63,000 nt of DNA from assembly GCA_030427735.1 (NCBI GenBank), contig JAUIBP010000015.1, forward strand, positions 1-63,000, in the 5' to 3' direction. How positions within the stretch are numbered: position 1 is the stretch's first letter; every line of letters starts with the position of its first letter. Under the pieces are notes generated by a model, which was not told the DNA's origin, made no database searches, and saw only the letters and a list, made by a program, of their open reading frames with translations. The position numbers were made by a program, and so were the translations under genes. Shown one piece after another: positions 33,711 through 42,750 of this stretch. Origin of the DNA: Bacteroidia bacterium. GTDB taxonomy: Bacteria; Bacteroidota; Bacteroidia; Flavobacteriales; Flavobacteriaceae.

Positions 33711-36164
33711 TTACTGAACCATCATTGCTCTTCTGGCTTCTGCTTCCAAATTAACATAAGGTTCTCCTTCTACAGAAACGCCGACACCTTGAATGGTACC
33801 ACCTTCAAATTCTCCCAGTGATTTATATAAGTTACTTACGTTGTCTCCACTATCGTAACCGACACACAAACCGTCTCCAGATAAGGTAAACTTCGCTGGT
33901 TGGGTACGCATTGGACCTTCTGCAACAACCTCTTCATCAATATACAATTTCATACTTCCAATAGACTCACCGTATTCGCCAGCTTTTTCTCTATTGAATT
34001 CCATTCCTAAGGTATATTTTCCTGGTTTTAAAGTTTTATTAGAGATGTAAACTTGCTCTGGTTTTATACCTAAGAAATTATACACATAATATAATTTTTT
34101 GTCTTTAATGAAAAGCGCATGACCACCAAAACGAGAACCGTGTGCAAATAATACACCATGTGCATTAGGATCGGTAATCTCGACATTGGCTAAAATTTTA
34201 TAATCGCGACCACGAACATTTACCGCCACCCCTTCTGGTACCGGAGCCGTGTTTGGATAATACACGTAACGATCTTTTGGCTTTTCTTGCGATGGTCTTT
34301 CTGTTCCTAAAATTTCGGCAGCACTTCTATCATCTAGCGGTAACACCTTATTTATTTCGGCTTGTTTGAACCATTCATCTATTAACTCTTGAAGTTTTTC
34401 AGGATGCTCTTCAGCTAAATTGTTGGTTTCCGAACGATCTTCAGCAACATTATAAAGTTCCCAAACATCTTCATCAAAATGACCTTTTCCGCTAATAGGC
34501 GCATGAACAGCAGCCGCTTTCCAACCGTCTTTCCAAATCCCTCTAGTTCCTAACATAGCGTAATATTGTACGTGTTTTTCGGTTGGTGCATCTGGTGCAG
34601 CATCAAAAGTATAAGCCATAGACACCCCTGATAAAGGCGTTTGTTTAACACCGTTGTAAACTTCTGGCATTTCGATACCACAAGCTTCCAGTAAGGTAGG
34701 AACGATATCTACCGAGTGGTGATATTGGTGACGGATTTCACCTTTGGCTTTAATACCCTTAGGCCAAGAAATGATTAAAGGATCGTTAGTTCCTCCTGCA
34801 TATTGCGAATAACGCTTAAACATTTTAAACGGAGCCGAGAAACCAGCAGCCCATCCTGTTGGGAAGTGATTGTAAGTATCTGGACCACCTAAAACCTCTA
34901 AATATTTTAAGTTTTCTTCCATGCTATCTGGATAACCGTTAAAGAATTTGTTTTCGTTTACAGATCCGTTTGGACTTCCTTCTCCCGAAGCACCGTTATC
35001 GGCAGCATACAATACGATGGTGTTTTCCAACTGTCCAGTTTCTTCTAAATAATCGATAATACGTCCAACTTGCGCATCGGTATATTCCGAGAATCCTGCA
35101 TAAACTTCAGCCATTCTAGAGAATAATTTTTTCTCGTCGGCAGTAAGTTCATCCCACGGACGTACATAATCTGCTGGGTTGGCCATATTTTCTGGTATCG
35201 GATTAAAGTCGGCCATACCTGTATCTTCTGGTAAAATACCTTTTTCTTTCATACGGGCAACAACCCACGTTCTGTAAGCATCGTAACCGTCGTCAAACTT
35301 TCCTTTGTATTTCGCTGTGTATTCTGCAGGCGAATGGTGTGGTGCATGGTTGGCACCTGGGTTAAACCACATGTAGAATGGCTTAGATGGGTTGGTCGCA
35401 TTTTTATCACGCAACATGGTGATGGCTTGATCTGCTAAATCTTTAGACAAGTGATAACCTTCTTCAGGTGTTGCTGGTGCTTCAATAAATTGGTTGTCCA
35501 TTACTAAATCTGGATACCAGTTATTGGTTTCACCTCCTAAGAATCCGTAAAAACGGTCAAATCCAATTTGCGTTGGCCATTCGCTACGACTTGCTCCAGG
35601 AGCGATGTCTTGTTCTGGCACGTTGTGGTTTTTACCAATCCAAAACGTGCTATAACCATTATCGCGCATAATTTGAGCAAATGGTGCACAATCTTTTGGA
35701 ACACGACCATTAGAACCTGGATATCCATCAGCAGTTTCAGTAATGGAAGCCATACCATTTAAGTGGTGATTTCTACCTGTTAAAATGGTAGAACGCGTTG
35801 GCGAACATAAAGCGGTAGTATGCCACTGCGTATAGGTTAAACCATTTGCGGCTAACTTATCCAAAGTTGGCATGTTAATACGCCCCCCATAAGGCGACTA
35901 AGCTCCTAAGCCTGTATCGTCGTAAAGGACAAATAAAATGTTTGGCGCTCCTTCTGGAGCCGATTTTGGTGTGTACGCGGACCAATCGGATTGTGAATCG
36001 CGAATGTCTAAGGCAATTTTACCTTTAAACCCGTCGGGTTGTTGGATATCGCTGGAACTTTGGGCTGTATTTTCAGAAGAACTCGACTGGTTACAGGACT
36101 GAAAGAACCCCAATCCTACTACCAATAAGGCTGGCATAAGATACGGTGTAAAACGTTTTTTCAT
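33711..36164 (-). pseudogene. Arylsulfatase gene interrupted by one in-frame TAG
   Basis: The gene would encode about 817 residues. It begins with a lipoprotein signal (VVGLGFFQSCNQ) and runs to NILFVLYDDTGLGA at codon 88, then has TAG (35898-35900), then continues in the same frame SPYGGRINMPTLDKLAANG. The metal Asp pair, C-S-P-T-R (Cys about 120), GRNHHLNG and the C-terminal beta domain (YYVYNFLGIKPEQVY) are all intact. In sulfatases of this type I expect Trp at the interrupted position, one base from TAG (TGG). The rest shows no decay, so the stop is recent, a sequencing error or a suppressed codon. The downstream ATG fragment lacks the metal Asp pair and should be inactive. Confidence 0.88.
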
Positions 36165-36346
36165 GATTAATAGGTTAATTTATAGTGTTTTATATGAAAA
36201 ATTGAACTGTGAAGTTAATAAATAATTCTAATAGTTTAGGTGTTTATTTTAAATATTGTAGGTAAATAAGCACATAAAATATTATTTTCATTAAAATTAA
36301 ATGATATTGTAACTGCATAGTAAGCAGGAGGTTTTGGTTTATAGTG

Positions 36347-38134
36347 CTAAATAATATAATGCACTTTATCAGATGGTTGTAATTGATAACCAAAACGAAA
36401 GATGTGTTTTTCGCCCGAAACTTGTTCTATAATTAGCGGTAAAACTTCGGTGGTTGTGGTCTGGTTTTTAATCCAAGATCTGCTGCTGGTTGCTTGGGTA
36501 ATGGTATCGGTTTTTAGCGTGTAGGTTTTGTTTGTAATGGTTTTAAACCAATATTCTACATCTATACCCGAAGCAAACAAACTGGTCGTGTGCGAAAGTT
36601 CTAAAATATCTATGCCGGCCATATAATTGGCTCGAGATAATAGTACGTGGGTATTAGGTACTTGAAAGGTTTCGCTGGCCAATTGTGCTGCTAAAATATT
36701 AACTTCGGTATTGGGAGTGGCGGCAACAAACGTGGCTATCGTATCGGCTCCGGTTTCGGCCAGGGTGTCTTCCTTTAAAGCATTACCGTAAAAACAATCA
36801 AAGCCCAAATTAGAGGTGTGTTGTACGACGTCTTGGTTGGCATCAATAAACGTAATTGGCGTGTCTTTTTGTAATTGTTCGGCAATCAATAAGCTTATGG
36901 GGTTGGCGCCAAGAAACAACAGCCCTTCACGTTTATTCATAACAACTAATTCCCCGCGTCGTTTTAACCAATCGGTTGTCCATTTTAGTAAAAAAGGAAC
37001 AGTCATCGTGGTTAATATGGCCATAAAAACCAACACCGAAAAAATGGTTTGGTCTATAATACCCATTTCTAAACCGATGCCGGCAATAATAATTTCCACA
37101 GCACCGCGGCCATTCATTCCTGCACCAACAGTTATACCCTCTCTCCAGCTTAGCCCTGTGGGTAGATAGAATAGGGCTGTGCCTAGAATTTTTCCAATAA
37201 TAGCCATGGCAATAACGGTTAAAAGTAGTGGTAAATCGGTGCGAAAAACGTCCAGATTAACCATAAATCCTGCCGAAACAAAAAAGACGGGAGCTAAAAA
37301 ACCGATAGATACATCGTAAAATGCTTTATGGACTTCTTTAGAAATATTTTTTGGAAATAAATTGTCCTTGATGAATAACCCTGCCATAAATGCCCCTAAA
37401 ATACTATGCATACCTGCGAGTTCGGCCAGTTCGGCGTAAGCTAAGGCTACAATAATAATAATGGTAAAAAAGAAGGTGCTACTCGTATTTTTTAATTTTG
37501 AAAGATACTTGCCTAGTTTGGGTAATACATAAATACCAATAAGTATGGTTACTGCAAAAAAGGCTATGGCTTTTAAAGCCACAGGAATAAGTTCGGCCGC
37601 ATTAAATTCGCCCATGGCGGCAACACTTAAAATACCAGCAAAAATGAGTAGCGCCAATGTATCCGAAATTAAGGCTCCAGCCATAAGTACATAAGCCACT
37701 CGGGTATTTAGTAATTTTAAGTCTACAAGTATTCGACTTTTGGTAGCTAACGAGGTTACCCCAACGGCCATACCCACAAACAAGCCTGCCATGGCATTGC
37801 CACCAAAAAATATGGTAGTATAATAGCCTAAAATAAACGGCACGACAAAACCACCAATAGAGGCCATAAGCCCAGGCCAAGAGGCTTTTTTTAAATCTTT
37901 AAAATCTATTTCTATGCCTATATAAACCATTAAAAGCATAATACCAACTTCGGCTAGGACTTTAATGGTTTCGGTGTATTCTAAAAAACCTAATAAACCA
38001 GGGCCTAAAATAATACCAATAACCAATTCACCTAAAATAGACGGATAGCCTACCCGACGCGCTGCAGCGCCACCAATCCATGCTGCTAACAGCACACATA
38101 ATAAATTGAGAATGTTTAAGTTGAAGGCTTCCAT
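36347..38134 (-). CDS. CPA2-family cation/proton antiporter with TrkA-N domain
   Basis: The 595-residue protein has about 12 membrane segments in its first 390 residues (LLCVLLAAWIGGAAARRVG, LGELVIGIILGPGLLGFL, AELAGMHSILGAFMAGLFI, VGAGMNGRGAVEIIIAGIG). A cytoplasmic nucleotide-binding TrkA-N-like domain follows (EGLLFLGANPISLLIAEQLQ, ITFIDANQDVV, GNALKEDTLAETGADT). The combination is typical of KefB/Na+-H+ exchangers of the CPA2 family, moving Na+ or K+ against protons in the inner membrane. It has its own transcription unit; no direct link to the neighbours is seen. Confidence 0.93.
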   Translation of the reverse strand: MEAFNLNILNLLCVLLAAWIGGAAARRVGYPSILGELVIGIILGPGLLGFLEYTETIKVLAEVGIMLLMVYIGIEIDFKDLKKASWPGLMASIGGFVVPFILGYYTTIFFGGNAMAGLFVGMAVGVTSLATKSRILVDLKLLNTRVAYVLMAGALISDTLALLIFAGILSVAAMGEFNAAELIPVALKAIAFFAVTILIGIYVLPKLGKYLSKLKNTSSTFFFTIIIIVALAYAELAELAGMHSILGAFMAGLFIKDNLFPKNISKEVHKAFYDVSIGFLAPVFFVSAGFMVNLDVFRTDLPLLLTVIAMAIIGKILGTALFYLPTGLSWREGITVGAGMNGRGAVEIIIAGIGLEMGIIDQTIFSVLVFMAILTTMTVPFLLKWTTDWLKRRGELVVMNKREGLLFLGANPISLLIAEQLQKDTPITFIDANQDVVQHTSNLGFDCFYGNALKEDTLAETGADTIATFVAATPNTEVNILAAQLASETFQVPNTHVLLSRANYMAGIDILELSHTTSLFASGIDVEYWFKTITNKTYTLKTDTITQATSSRSWIKNQTTTTEVLPLIIEQVSGEKHIFRFGYQLQPSDKVHYII

Positions 38135-38517
38135 AGTCTGTTAAAAATAGCGTTTTTTTTAATATGAATCTATTAAAATACGCTAAACATCTGTGAAATT
38201 TCAAGTGTTAATATGTTGTTATTCAGTAAGGTGTGAAGGTCTTGTTAGGATTGCTTTATGGACTGTTTAATCAGATTTTAACGCCGTTTTCAATAAGGTT
38301 CAAGCAGATGTTATACTGAGTTTATGCTGACTTATAGTTATTGCTGATGCGTATAGAAACAACTTCAAATATTGAATGATAGTCTTAAAACGGATTGCTG
38401 AGGTTTATTTTTTTGTTGGGTTTGCGCATGTAGCTGGGTTAGGCGAGTTCTCTGTATTTAAAATCTTTTGTACTCCTAACAATTCGCTTACCTTTGGTAT
38501 ATAAAAATTTGACATCT
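38135..38517. other. Divergent intergenic region with an 18-bp copy of the marR upstream sequence
   Basis: This 383-bp gap separates the antiporter (minus) from the glyoxalase-fold gene (plus). TTAAAATACGCTAAACAT at 38173-38190 occurs identically at 28176-28193, directly next to the marR operator. No ORF with coding character and no RNA gene was recognised. Confidence 0.6.
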
Positions 38518-38904
38518 ATGTTAGCTTTCGAACATTTCGCACTCAACGTCACCGATCCTAAAGCCATTAGCGATTGGTATTGCACACATCTTAAAATGAA
38601 AAAAGTTTTGGAAAATGATACGCCGCCATTCATGACCTTTCTGGCAGATAGCACCAATAGGGTTGTGGTAGAGCTGTATTATCAGCCTTCTAAACCCATT
38701 ACCGATTTTAGTAAAGAGCATCAATTAACCTTTCATTTTGCATTCGAAACACCCAATGCACAGGCAGATAAAGCACGTTTGTTGGAGGCTGGCGCCACTT
38801 TTATAGAACAACAACAACCAGGTGAAGGGACTCATTTGGTCATGTTACGCGATCCTTGGGGCTTGCCGCTTCAATTATGCCAAAGAGCAAAGAAATTGGT
38901 TTAA
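38518..38904 (+). CDS. Glyoxalase/bleomycin-resistance (VOC) fold protein
   Basis: Starting at the ATG at 38518 gives 128 residues; the frame reaches further up only through a TTG at 38494. The protein shows one VOC module: FEHFALNVTDPKAISDWYCTHLKMK, a central RVVVELYYQP, HFAFETPNAQADKARLLEAGATFIE and LRDPWGLPLQLCQRAK. The His and Glu positions suit a metal site. Specific activity is unknown. Its stop overlaps the stop of the converging esterase gene. Confidence 0.88.
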   Translation: MLAFEHFALNVTDPKAISDWYCTHLKMKKVLENDTPPFMTFLADSTNRVVVELYYQPSKPITDFSKEHQLTFHFAFETPNAQADKARLLEAGATFIEQQQPGEGTHLVMLRDPWGLPLQLCQRAKKLV

Positions 38905-39833
38905 TTTTCTGAAATTAAGTCATGCAATTTAAGCCATTGCTCACATAAGCTTTGCCAATACAACTGCGTTTCGGGTTTGCTTAGTCCAAAACCATGTCCG
39001 CCTTGTTCAAAAATATGCAGTGCTGCCGGCACTTTGTTTTGGCGCAATGCGGCATAATATTCCAAGCTGTTTTCTACAGGTACGGCACCATCATCTGTAG
39101 CATGAATTAAAAACGTAGGTGGGGTAGCAGCGTTTACTTGTAGGGCATTGGAGTAATTTTTTATGAGGTCTTCGGTAGGTGTTTCGCCCAATAAATTACG
39201 TCGCGATCCTTCGTGTGTAACGCCTAGTTTCATAGAGATTACTGGATAAATTAATATCGAGAAATCTGGCTTTGCAGAAACCGAATCGTGTTTGTAGACT
39301 TCTTGATTGTAGTGAGTAGATACGGTTGAAGCTAAATGTCCGCCTGCCGAAAACCCTAAAACACCAATTTTAGCTGGGTCTAATTTATAGTCTTTGGCAT
39401 GGCGTCTTACATAGCGTATTGCTTCTTGTGCGTCCTGCAATGGGCCAATGGTTTTATTGGTCATTATAGCATCATTAGGAAGGCGGTATTTTAATACAAA
39501 TGCGGTAATGCCTAAATCGCTTAACCAAGCTCCAACCTTTGCACCTTCTTTATTCATAGATAAATGATGATATCCACCACCAGGGTAAATAACTACGGCT
39601 GTGCCATTTTCTTTTTTTGCTTTTGGCGTAAACACAGTTAAAGTGGGTGTTACTACTTGCGACGTGCTTGTAAGCGTCTTTCCATCAAATACTGGTTGCT
39701 CTTGGTAATTGGAGTTTGAAATACTATTTGGTATATCCGATTTCCAAAGCGGTATGGTTTCTACGTTTTGACTGAAAACAGATGTCATCATACTTAAATA
39801 TAAAATACTAAAAAGAGAACGTTTTAATGGCAT
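38901..39833 (-). CDS. Secreted acetyl/xylan-esterase-like alpha/beta hydrolase
   Basis: The 310-residue protein has a signal peptide (LFSILYLSMMTSVFSQ) and an alpha/beta-hydrolase fold of the BD-FAE/Axe1 type. It has oxyanion segment VVIYPGGGYHHLSM, nucleophile G-F-S-A-G-G-H, acid in HATDDGAVPVEN and His in EQGGHGFGLS. Enzymes of this group remove acetyl or feruloyl groups from plant polysaccharides. It is the last gene of the PL10-CE8/SGNH operon, 3 bp after the SGNH gene, so deacetylation of pectin is the likely job. Confidence 0.9.
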   Translation of the reverse strand: MPLKRSLFSILYLSMMTSVFSQNVETIPLWKSDIPNSISNSNYQEQPVFDGKTLTSTSQVVTPTLTVFTPKAKKENGTAVVIYPGGGYHHLSMNKEGAKVGAWLSDLGITAFVLKYRLPNDAIMTNKTIGPLQDAQEAIRYVRRHAKDYKLDPAKIGVLGFSAGGHLASTVSTHYNQEVYKHDSVSAKPDFSILIYPVISMKLGVTHEGSRRNLLGETPTEDLIKNYSNALQVNAATPPTFLIHATDDGAVPVENSLEYYAALRQNKVPAALHIFEQGGHGFGLSKPETQLYWQSLCEQWLKLHDLISEN

Positions 39834-39836
39834 AAT

Positions 39837-40613
39837 CTAATTGGTTTTTAAGTAAATAGCAAGTTCTGGAATCTGCTGTTGTATTGCGCTAATGACTAAT
39901 TTACTTACCTCGGTAGCACCTTTAAACGATAAATGGGTGTCGTCTGCCTTTCCATCGGGATAATAAGGGTTTTCTCCTGTCTTAAAATGAAGATGAAGGT
40001 TTGCTGAAGCTTCGGGGCCATAAGCTATTTCCATCTTTTCGGTAAGCCATTGTAAGTCAATAAACGGTACATTTAAATCTTTAGCGACCATTCTGGTAAC
40101 TAACGGATAGGCTCCGTGGGTATCTTCTAAAACTCCATATTCATTAAACTTACGTCTTACAATAGATGATAATAAAACAGGAATGCCTTGTTTGGCTCGC
40201 GTGTCTTTTACATAACGCTCTAAATTATAGCGGTACTGGGTATACGGATTGGTGTAACGTGTGGAGTCTTTAATTTTTTGATCGTTATGCCCAAACTGAA
40301 TAAACACATAATCGCTTGGTTTTATACTGTTGTATACGCTATCCCAACGCCCTTCACTTATAAAACTTCTAGAGCTTCGGCCGTTTACAGCATGGTTTTC
40401 TACAGTGGCATTTGCGTTAAAATAGTTGGCAAATACTTGACCCCATCCAAATTCCGGATTCGTTTCAGGGTTTTTCTTGTTGGCCATGGTCGAATCGCCA
40501 ATCATAAAAATAGTAATGGGCTTGCTTTGTATGTTTTTAAAGGCGCCTATGCTTATACATATTAGCGCAACACAAGCAATTTTAAATAGTTTTGAAGATG
40601 TTATTGTAGCCAT
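39837..40613 (-). CDS. SGNH hydrolase, rhamnogalacturonan acetylesterase-like (CE12)
   Basis: The 258-residue secreted protein has block I FMIGDSTMANKK (catalytic Ser), block II around NHAVNGRSSRSFI, block III VFIQFGHNDQK and block V DDTHLSFKGA with the Asp-x-x-His pair. This arrangement is typical of CE12 pectin/rhamnogalacturonan acetylesterases. The start codon lies 13 bp inside the end of the PL10-CE8 gene, showing operon coupling. It should expose the galacturonan chain by deacetylation before or alongside the lyase. Confidence 0.92.
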   Translation of the reverse strand: MATITSSKLFKIACVALICISIGAFKNIQSKPITIFMIGDSTMANKKNPETNPEFGWGQVFANYFNANATVENHAVNGRSSRSFISEGRWDSVYNSIKPSDYVFIQFGHNDQKIKDSTRYTNPYTQYRYNLERYVKDTRAKQGIPVLLSSIVRRKFNEYGVLEDTHGAYPLVTRMVAKDLNVPFIDLQWLTEKMEIAYGPEASANLHLHFKTGENPYYPDGKADDTHLSFKGATEVSKLVISAIQQQIPELAIYLKTN

Positions 40614-42589
40614 TCTGTTTCAGCGTTAATTCCTAATATATTTTTTGTGGTATATGTTTTCGCCTCTTTTTTACTTAACTGATGTGACCAAGGCACTCGA
40701 TTTTTGGTGTTTGCTCCAGCACCAGTATTATTGTATTCGGCATAAAAGCTTGAAGTTTCTGCTTCTTTTTTGTTCCAGTTGTGCCAGCCTTCAGCTTTAA
40801 TATGTTTCCCTAAATTGCAATTAATAAATACGGTTTTAGCATAGTAACGCCAAGGTCTTCCCAGATATACTTGGTTTGCTTCTTTTGTAGCGGTGAGTGT
40901 GCAATTTTTAAAGACAAATCCGAACGCTGTGTGTTTTTCGGTAGAGGCTGCTGTAATGTAAGAATTGCTTTTGCTATTAATTTCGCAATCGGTAAATAAG
41001 GCTGTTGCATTTCCGAAAATAAAATCGGTTGTACCTGTAATAAAGCAATTTTTAAACCATTGTTTGTGGTTTTCGCCAGTTAGGTAAACTGTGTCTTGAT
41101 TGCCTAAAATAGTACAATTTTCAATCAGACAGGCATTGGCATTTATACTAAGCGCAATGGCTTGCCCAACAGGTCCTGCTGTATTTTGTATAGTTAAGTT
41201 TTTAAGTTGTGTGTAATGACCTTCAATTAAAACGGTTGAGGTGTGAAACGTGCTGTTTCTGCCTAGATTTATGCTTTTAAAGTAATCGTTAAAACTGATA
41301 ATGGTTTCGTTTTTATCTTCGCCTATAAGCGTGATTTTAGGGTTCCATTCGTATACATGAACCTTTTCGATATAGGTTCCTTTTTTTATGAAAATAGTAA
41401 TGCGGTCGTAAGGGAACGATTTGCTGTTGTTTATGGCATCTTGAATATTTGTATAATCGCCACTGCCGTCTTGAGCTACGGTGACTTTATAACTGTCTTT
41501 AGGTGTTGGTTTTAATGAAGCTTTCCATTTAGGGTATACTTTTAAAACTTTATTAGGTTGTGTGTTGTACCAGGCGTAGCCTACGCGACGTTCTCGGCTA
41601 ATATCCATAATCGATGCTTTTTTTATACCATCGCGATCGCAAAAGAACGGGGTGTTATTTTCTAAATCCATGAAACGTGCCCAAAGCGGTTCTGCATTTG
41701 GATCTTCAATGTAACGTTTTTCTTTTTCGCCATCAGCAGTCATGTAGCGCTCTTCTTTTAGTCCTGTGATTTTTGTTTTTTCTAACCAGGTTGCAGCTGC
41801 TTCTACAGCGCGTTTAACCTCGTCTGAAGGGTGCTCAATGTTCATTAATAACAAAACGATTTGTGCAGTATCTACTCCGCCTAGCGATGGTAGCTCGTAA
41901 GCTCTGGCTTTTGCTGGTAGAAAGGTGGTTTCGTCGTGCTGGGCACACCAACCCGTTAAAATACCGTTTTGTTTGTATTGCGTTTTTAAAATGCACGAAA
42001 TGCCTTTATTGAATGCCGTTTGTGTTTTTTCTAAAGTGATTTCGTCTACTGGTATACCTAGTGTTTTAGAGCCAGTATTAATGTCTTGTAAAATAGACAT
42101 GACATTAATCATTCCGCCATCGTTATATGTAATATGGGTGTAATAGCCCTTGCGTAATGGGTAGTATTGTGGCCATCCGCCGTTTGGATATTGTGCTTCT
42201 AACAGATAATTTAAACCCTTTAAAAAGCCTGTTTTATAGATTTCATTTTTAGTGTGTTTATAGACTTTAGACAGATAAACCATTTCCAGATATGTTGCAC
42301 CATTGTCGATAGTACAGCGGTTTGAATCGGATTTTGAAGCCTGTAGTTTTTGTTTTTCCGAATCAGATAGCGGGTTTTGCATCTGAATGTTTTTTTCCCA
42401 ACCTCCATTATCTTTTTGATATAATAACACTTGTTCTGCAATGTCTTGGGCTTCAGTAGTGCCATACCAGCTATCGTCCATTTTTAGCACAACATCTTTC
42501 CAAGAATGGTCTAAAACTTGTGCATGTGTGTGAAGTCCTGTTGCTGTTAGAACGAATAAAAAGATAAGGGTTTGTTTTAAAAATGTCAT
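40601..42589 (-). CDS. PL10 pectate lyase fused to CE8 pectin methylesterase
   Basis: The 662-residue secreted enzyme has a signal peptide (LIFLFVLTATGLHTHAQ). The N-terminal PL10 domain (about 30-345) has NGGWEKN, TIDNGATYLEMVYL, YPNGGWPQYYP and ITYNDGGMINVM. The C-terminal CE8 domain (about 365-650) has AQDGSGDYTNIQDAI, GQAIALS, the catalytic GNQDTVYL and DFIFGNATALF, and LGRPWR. One protein can thus demethylate homogalacturonan and cleave it by beta-elimination. It begins a second operon of the PUL, behind a hairpin at 42695-42731. Confidence 0.95.
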   Translation of the reverse strand: MTFLKQTLIFLFVLTATGLHTHAQVLDHSWKDVVLKMDDSWYGTTEAQDIAEQVLLYQKDNGGWEKNIQMQNPLSDSEKQKLQASKSDSNRCTIDNGATYLEMVYLSKVYKHTKNEIYKTGFLKGLNYLLEAQYPNGGWPQYYPLRKGYYTHITYNDGGMINVMSILQDINTGSKTLGIPVDEITLEKTQTAFNKGISCILKTQYKQNGILTGWCAQHDETTFLPAKARAYELPSLGGVDTAQIVLLLMNIEHPSDEVKRAVEAAATWLEKTKITGLKEERYMTADGEKEKRYIEDPNAEPLWARFMDLENNTPFFCDRDGIKKASIMDISRERRVGYAWYNTQPNKVLKVYPKWKASLKPTPKDSYKVTVAQDGSGDYTNIQDAINNSKSFPYDRITIFIKKGTYIEKVHVYEWNPKITLIGEDKNETIISFNDYFKSINLGRNSTFHTSTVLIEGHYTQLKNLTIQNTAGPVGQAIALSINANACLIENCTILGNQDTVYLTGENHKQWFKNCFITGTTDFIFGNATALFTDCEINSKSNSYITAASTEKHTAFGFVFKNCTLTATKEANQVYLGRPWRYYAKTVFINCNLGKHIKAEGWHNWNKKEAETSSFYAEYNNTGAGANTKNRVPWSHQLSKKEAKTYTTKNILGINAETEWLQ

Positions 42590-42663
42590 AGAAAGTCTGT
42601 TGGAAATACCCTAGCATCGAGATGTGATGACGTTTATGTTCTATCTCGAAAGGAGGTACTAAA

Positions 42664-42696
42664 ATGAAAATAATAGAGTATAGTATTATGGTATAA
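42664..42696 (+). other. Ten-codon plus-strand ORF with perfect Shine-Dalgarno, function doubtful
   Basis: AAAGGAGGT followed after six bases by ATG and ten codons (MKIIEYSIMV) lies antisense in the gap between two PUL operons. Strong Shine-Dalgarno sequences are rare in this phylum. On the minus strand the same bases read ACCTCCTTTC, like the 3' end of 16S rRNA. It may be chance. Confidence 0.2.
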
Positions 42697-42731
42697 AATG
42701 GGGTAGGTATTAATTACCAAAACCCCATTTT
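42695..42731 (-). terminator. Hairpin terminator after the GH105 gene
   Basis: Nine-base arms AAAATGGGG and CCCCATTTT enclose a second inner palindrome (GGTATTAATTACC). It starts 20 bp after the GH105 stop and ends the GH28-to-GH105 transcription unit, wholly or partly. Confidence 0.75.
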
Positions 42732-42750
42732 ACGTGATATATAACACTAC

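Noticed and set aside
35898-35900. TAG read as pyrrolysine in the sulfatase
   Set aside because: Sulfatases do not use pyrrolysine, and no pyl genes are seen; a Trp-to-stop mutation is simpler.
36816-37169. 117-codon plus-strand ORF opposite the antiporter gene
   Set aside because: Antisense to conserved membrane segments and the TrkA-N domain; no independent coding evidence.
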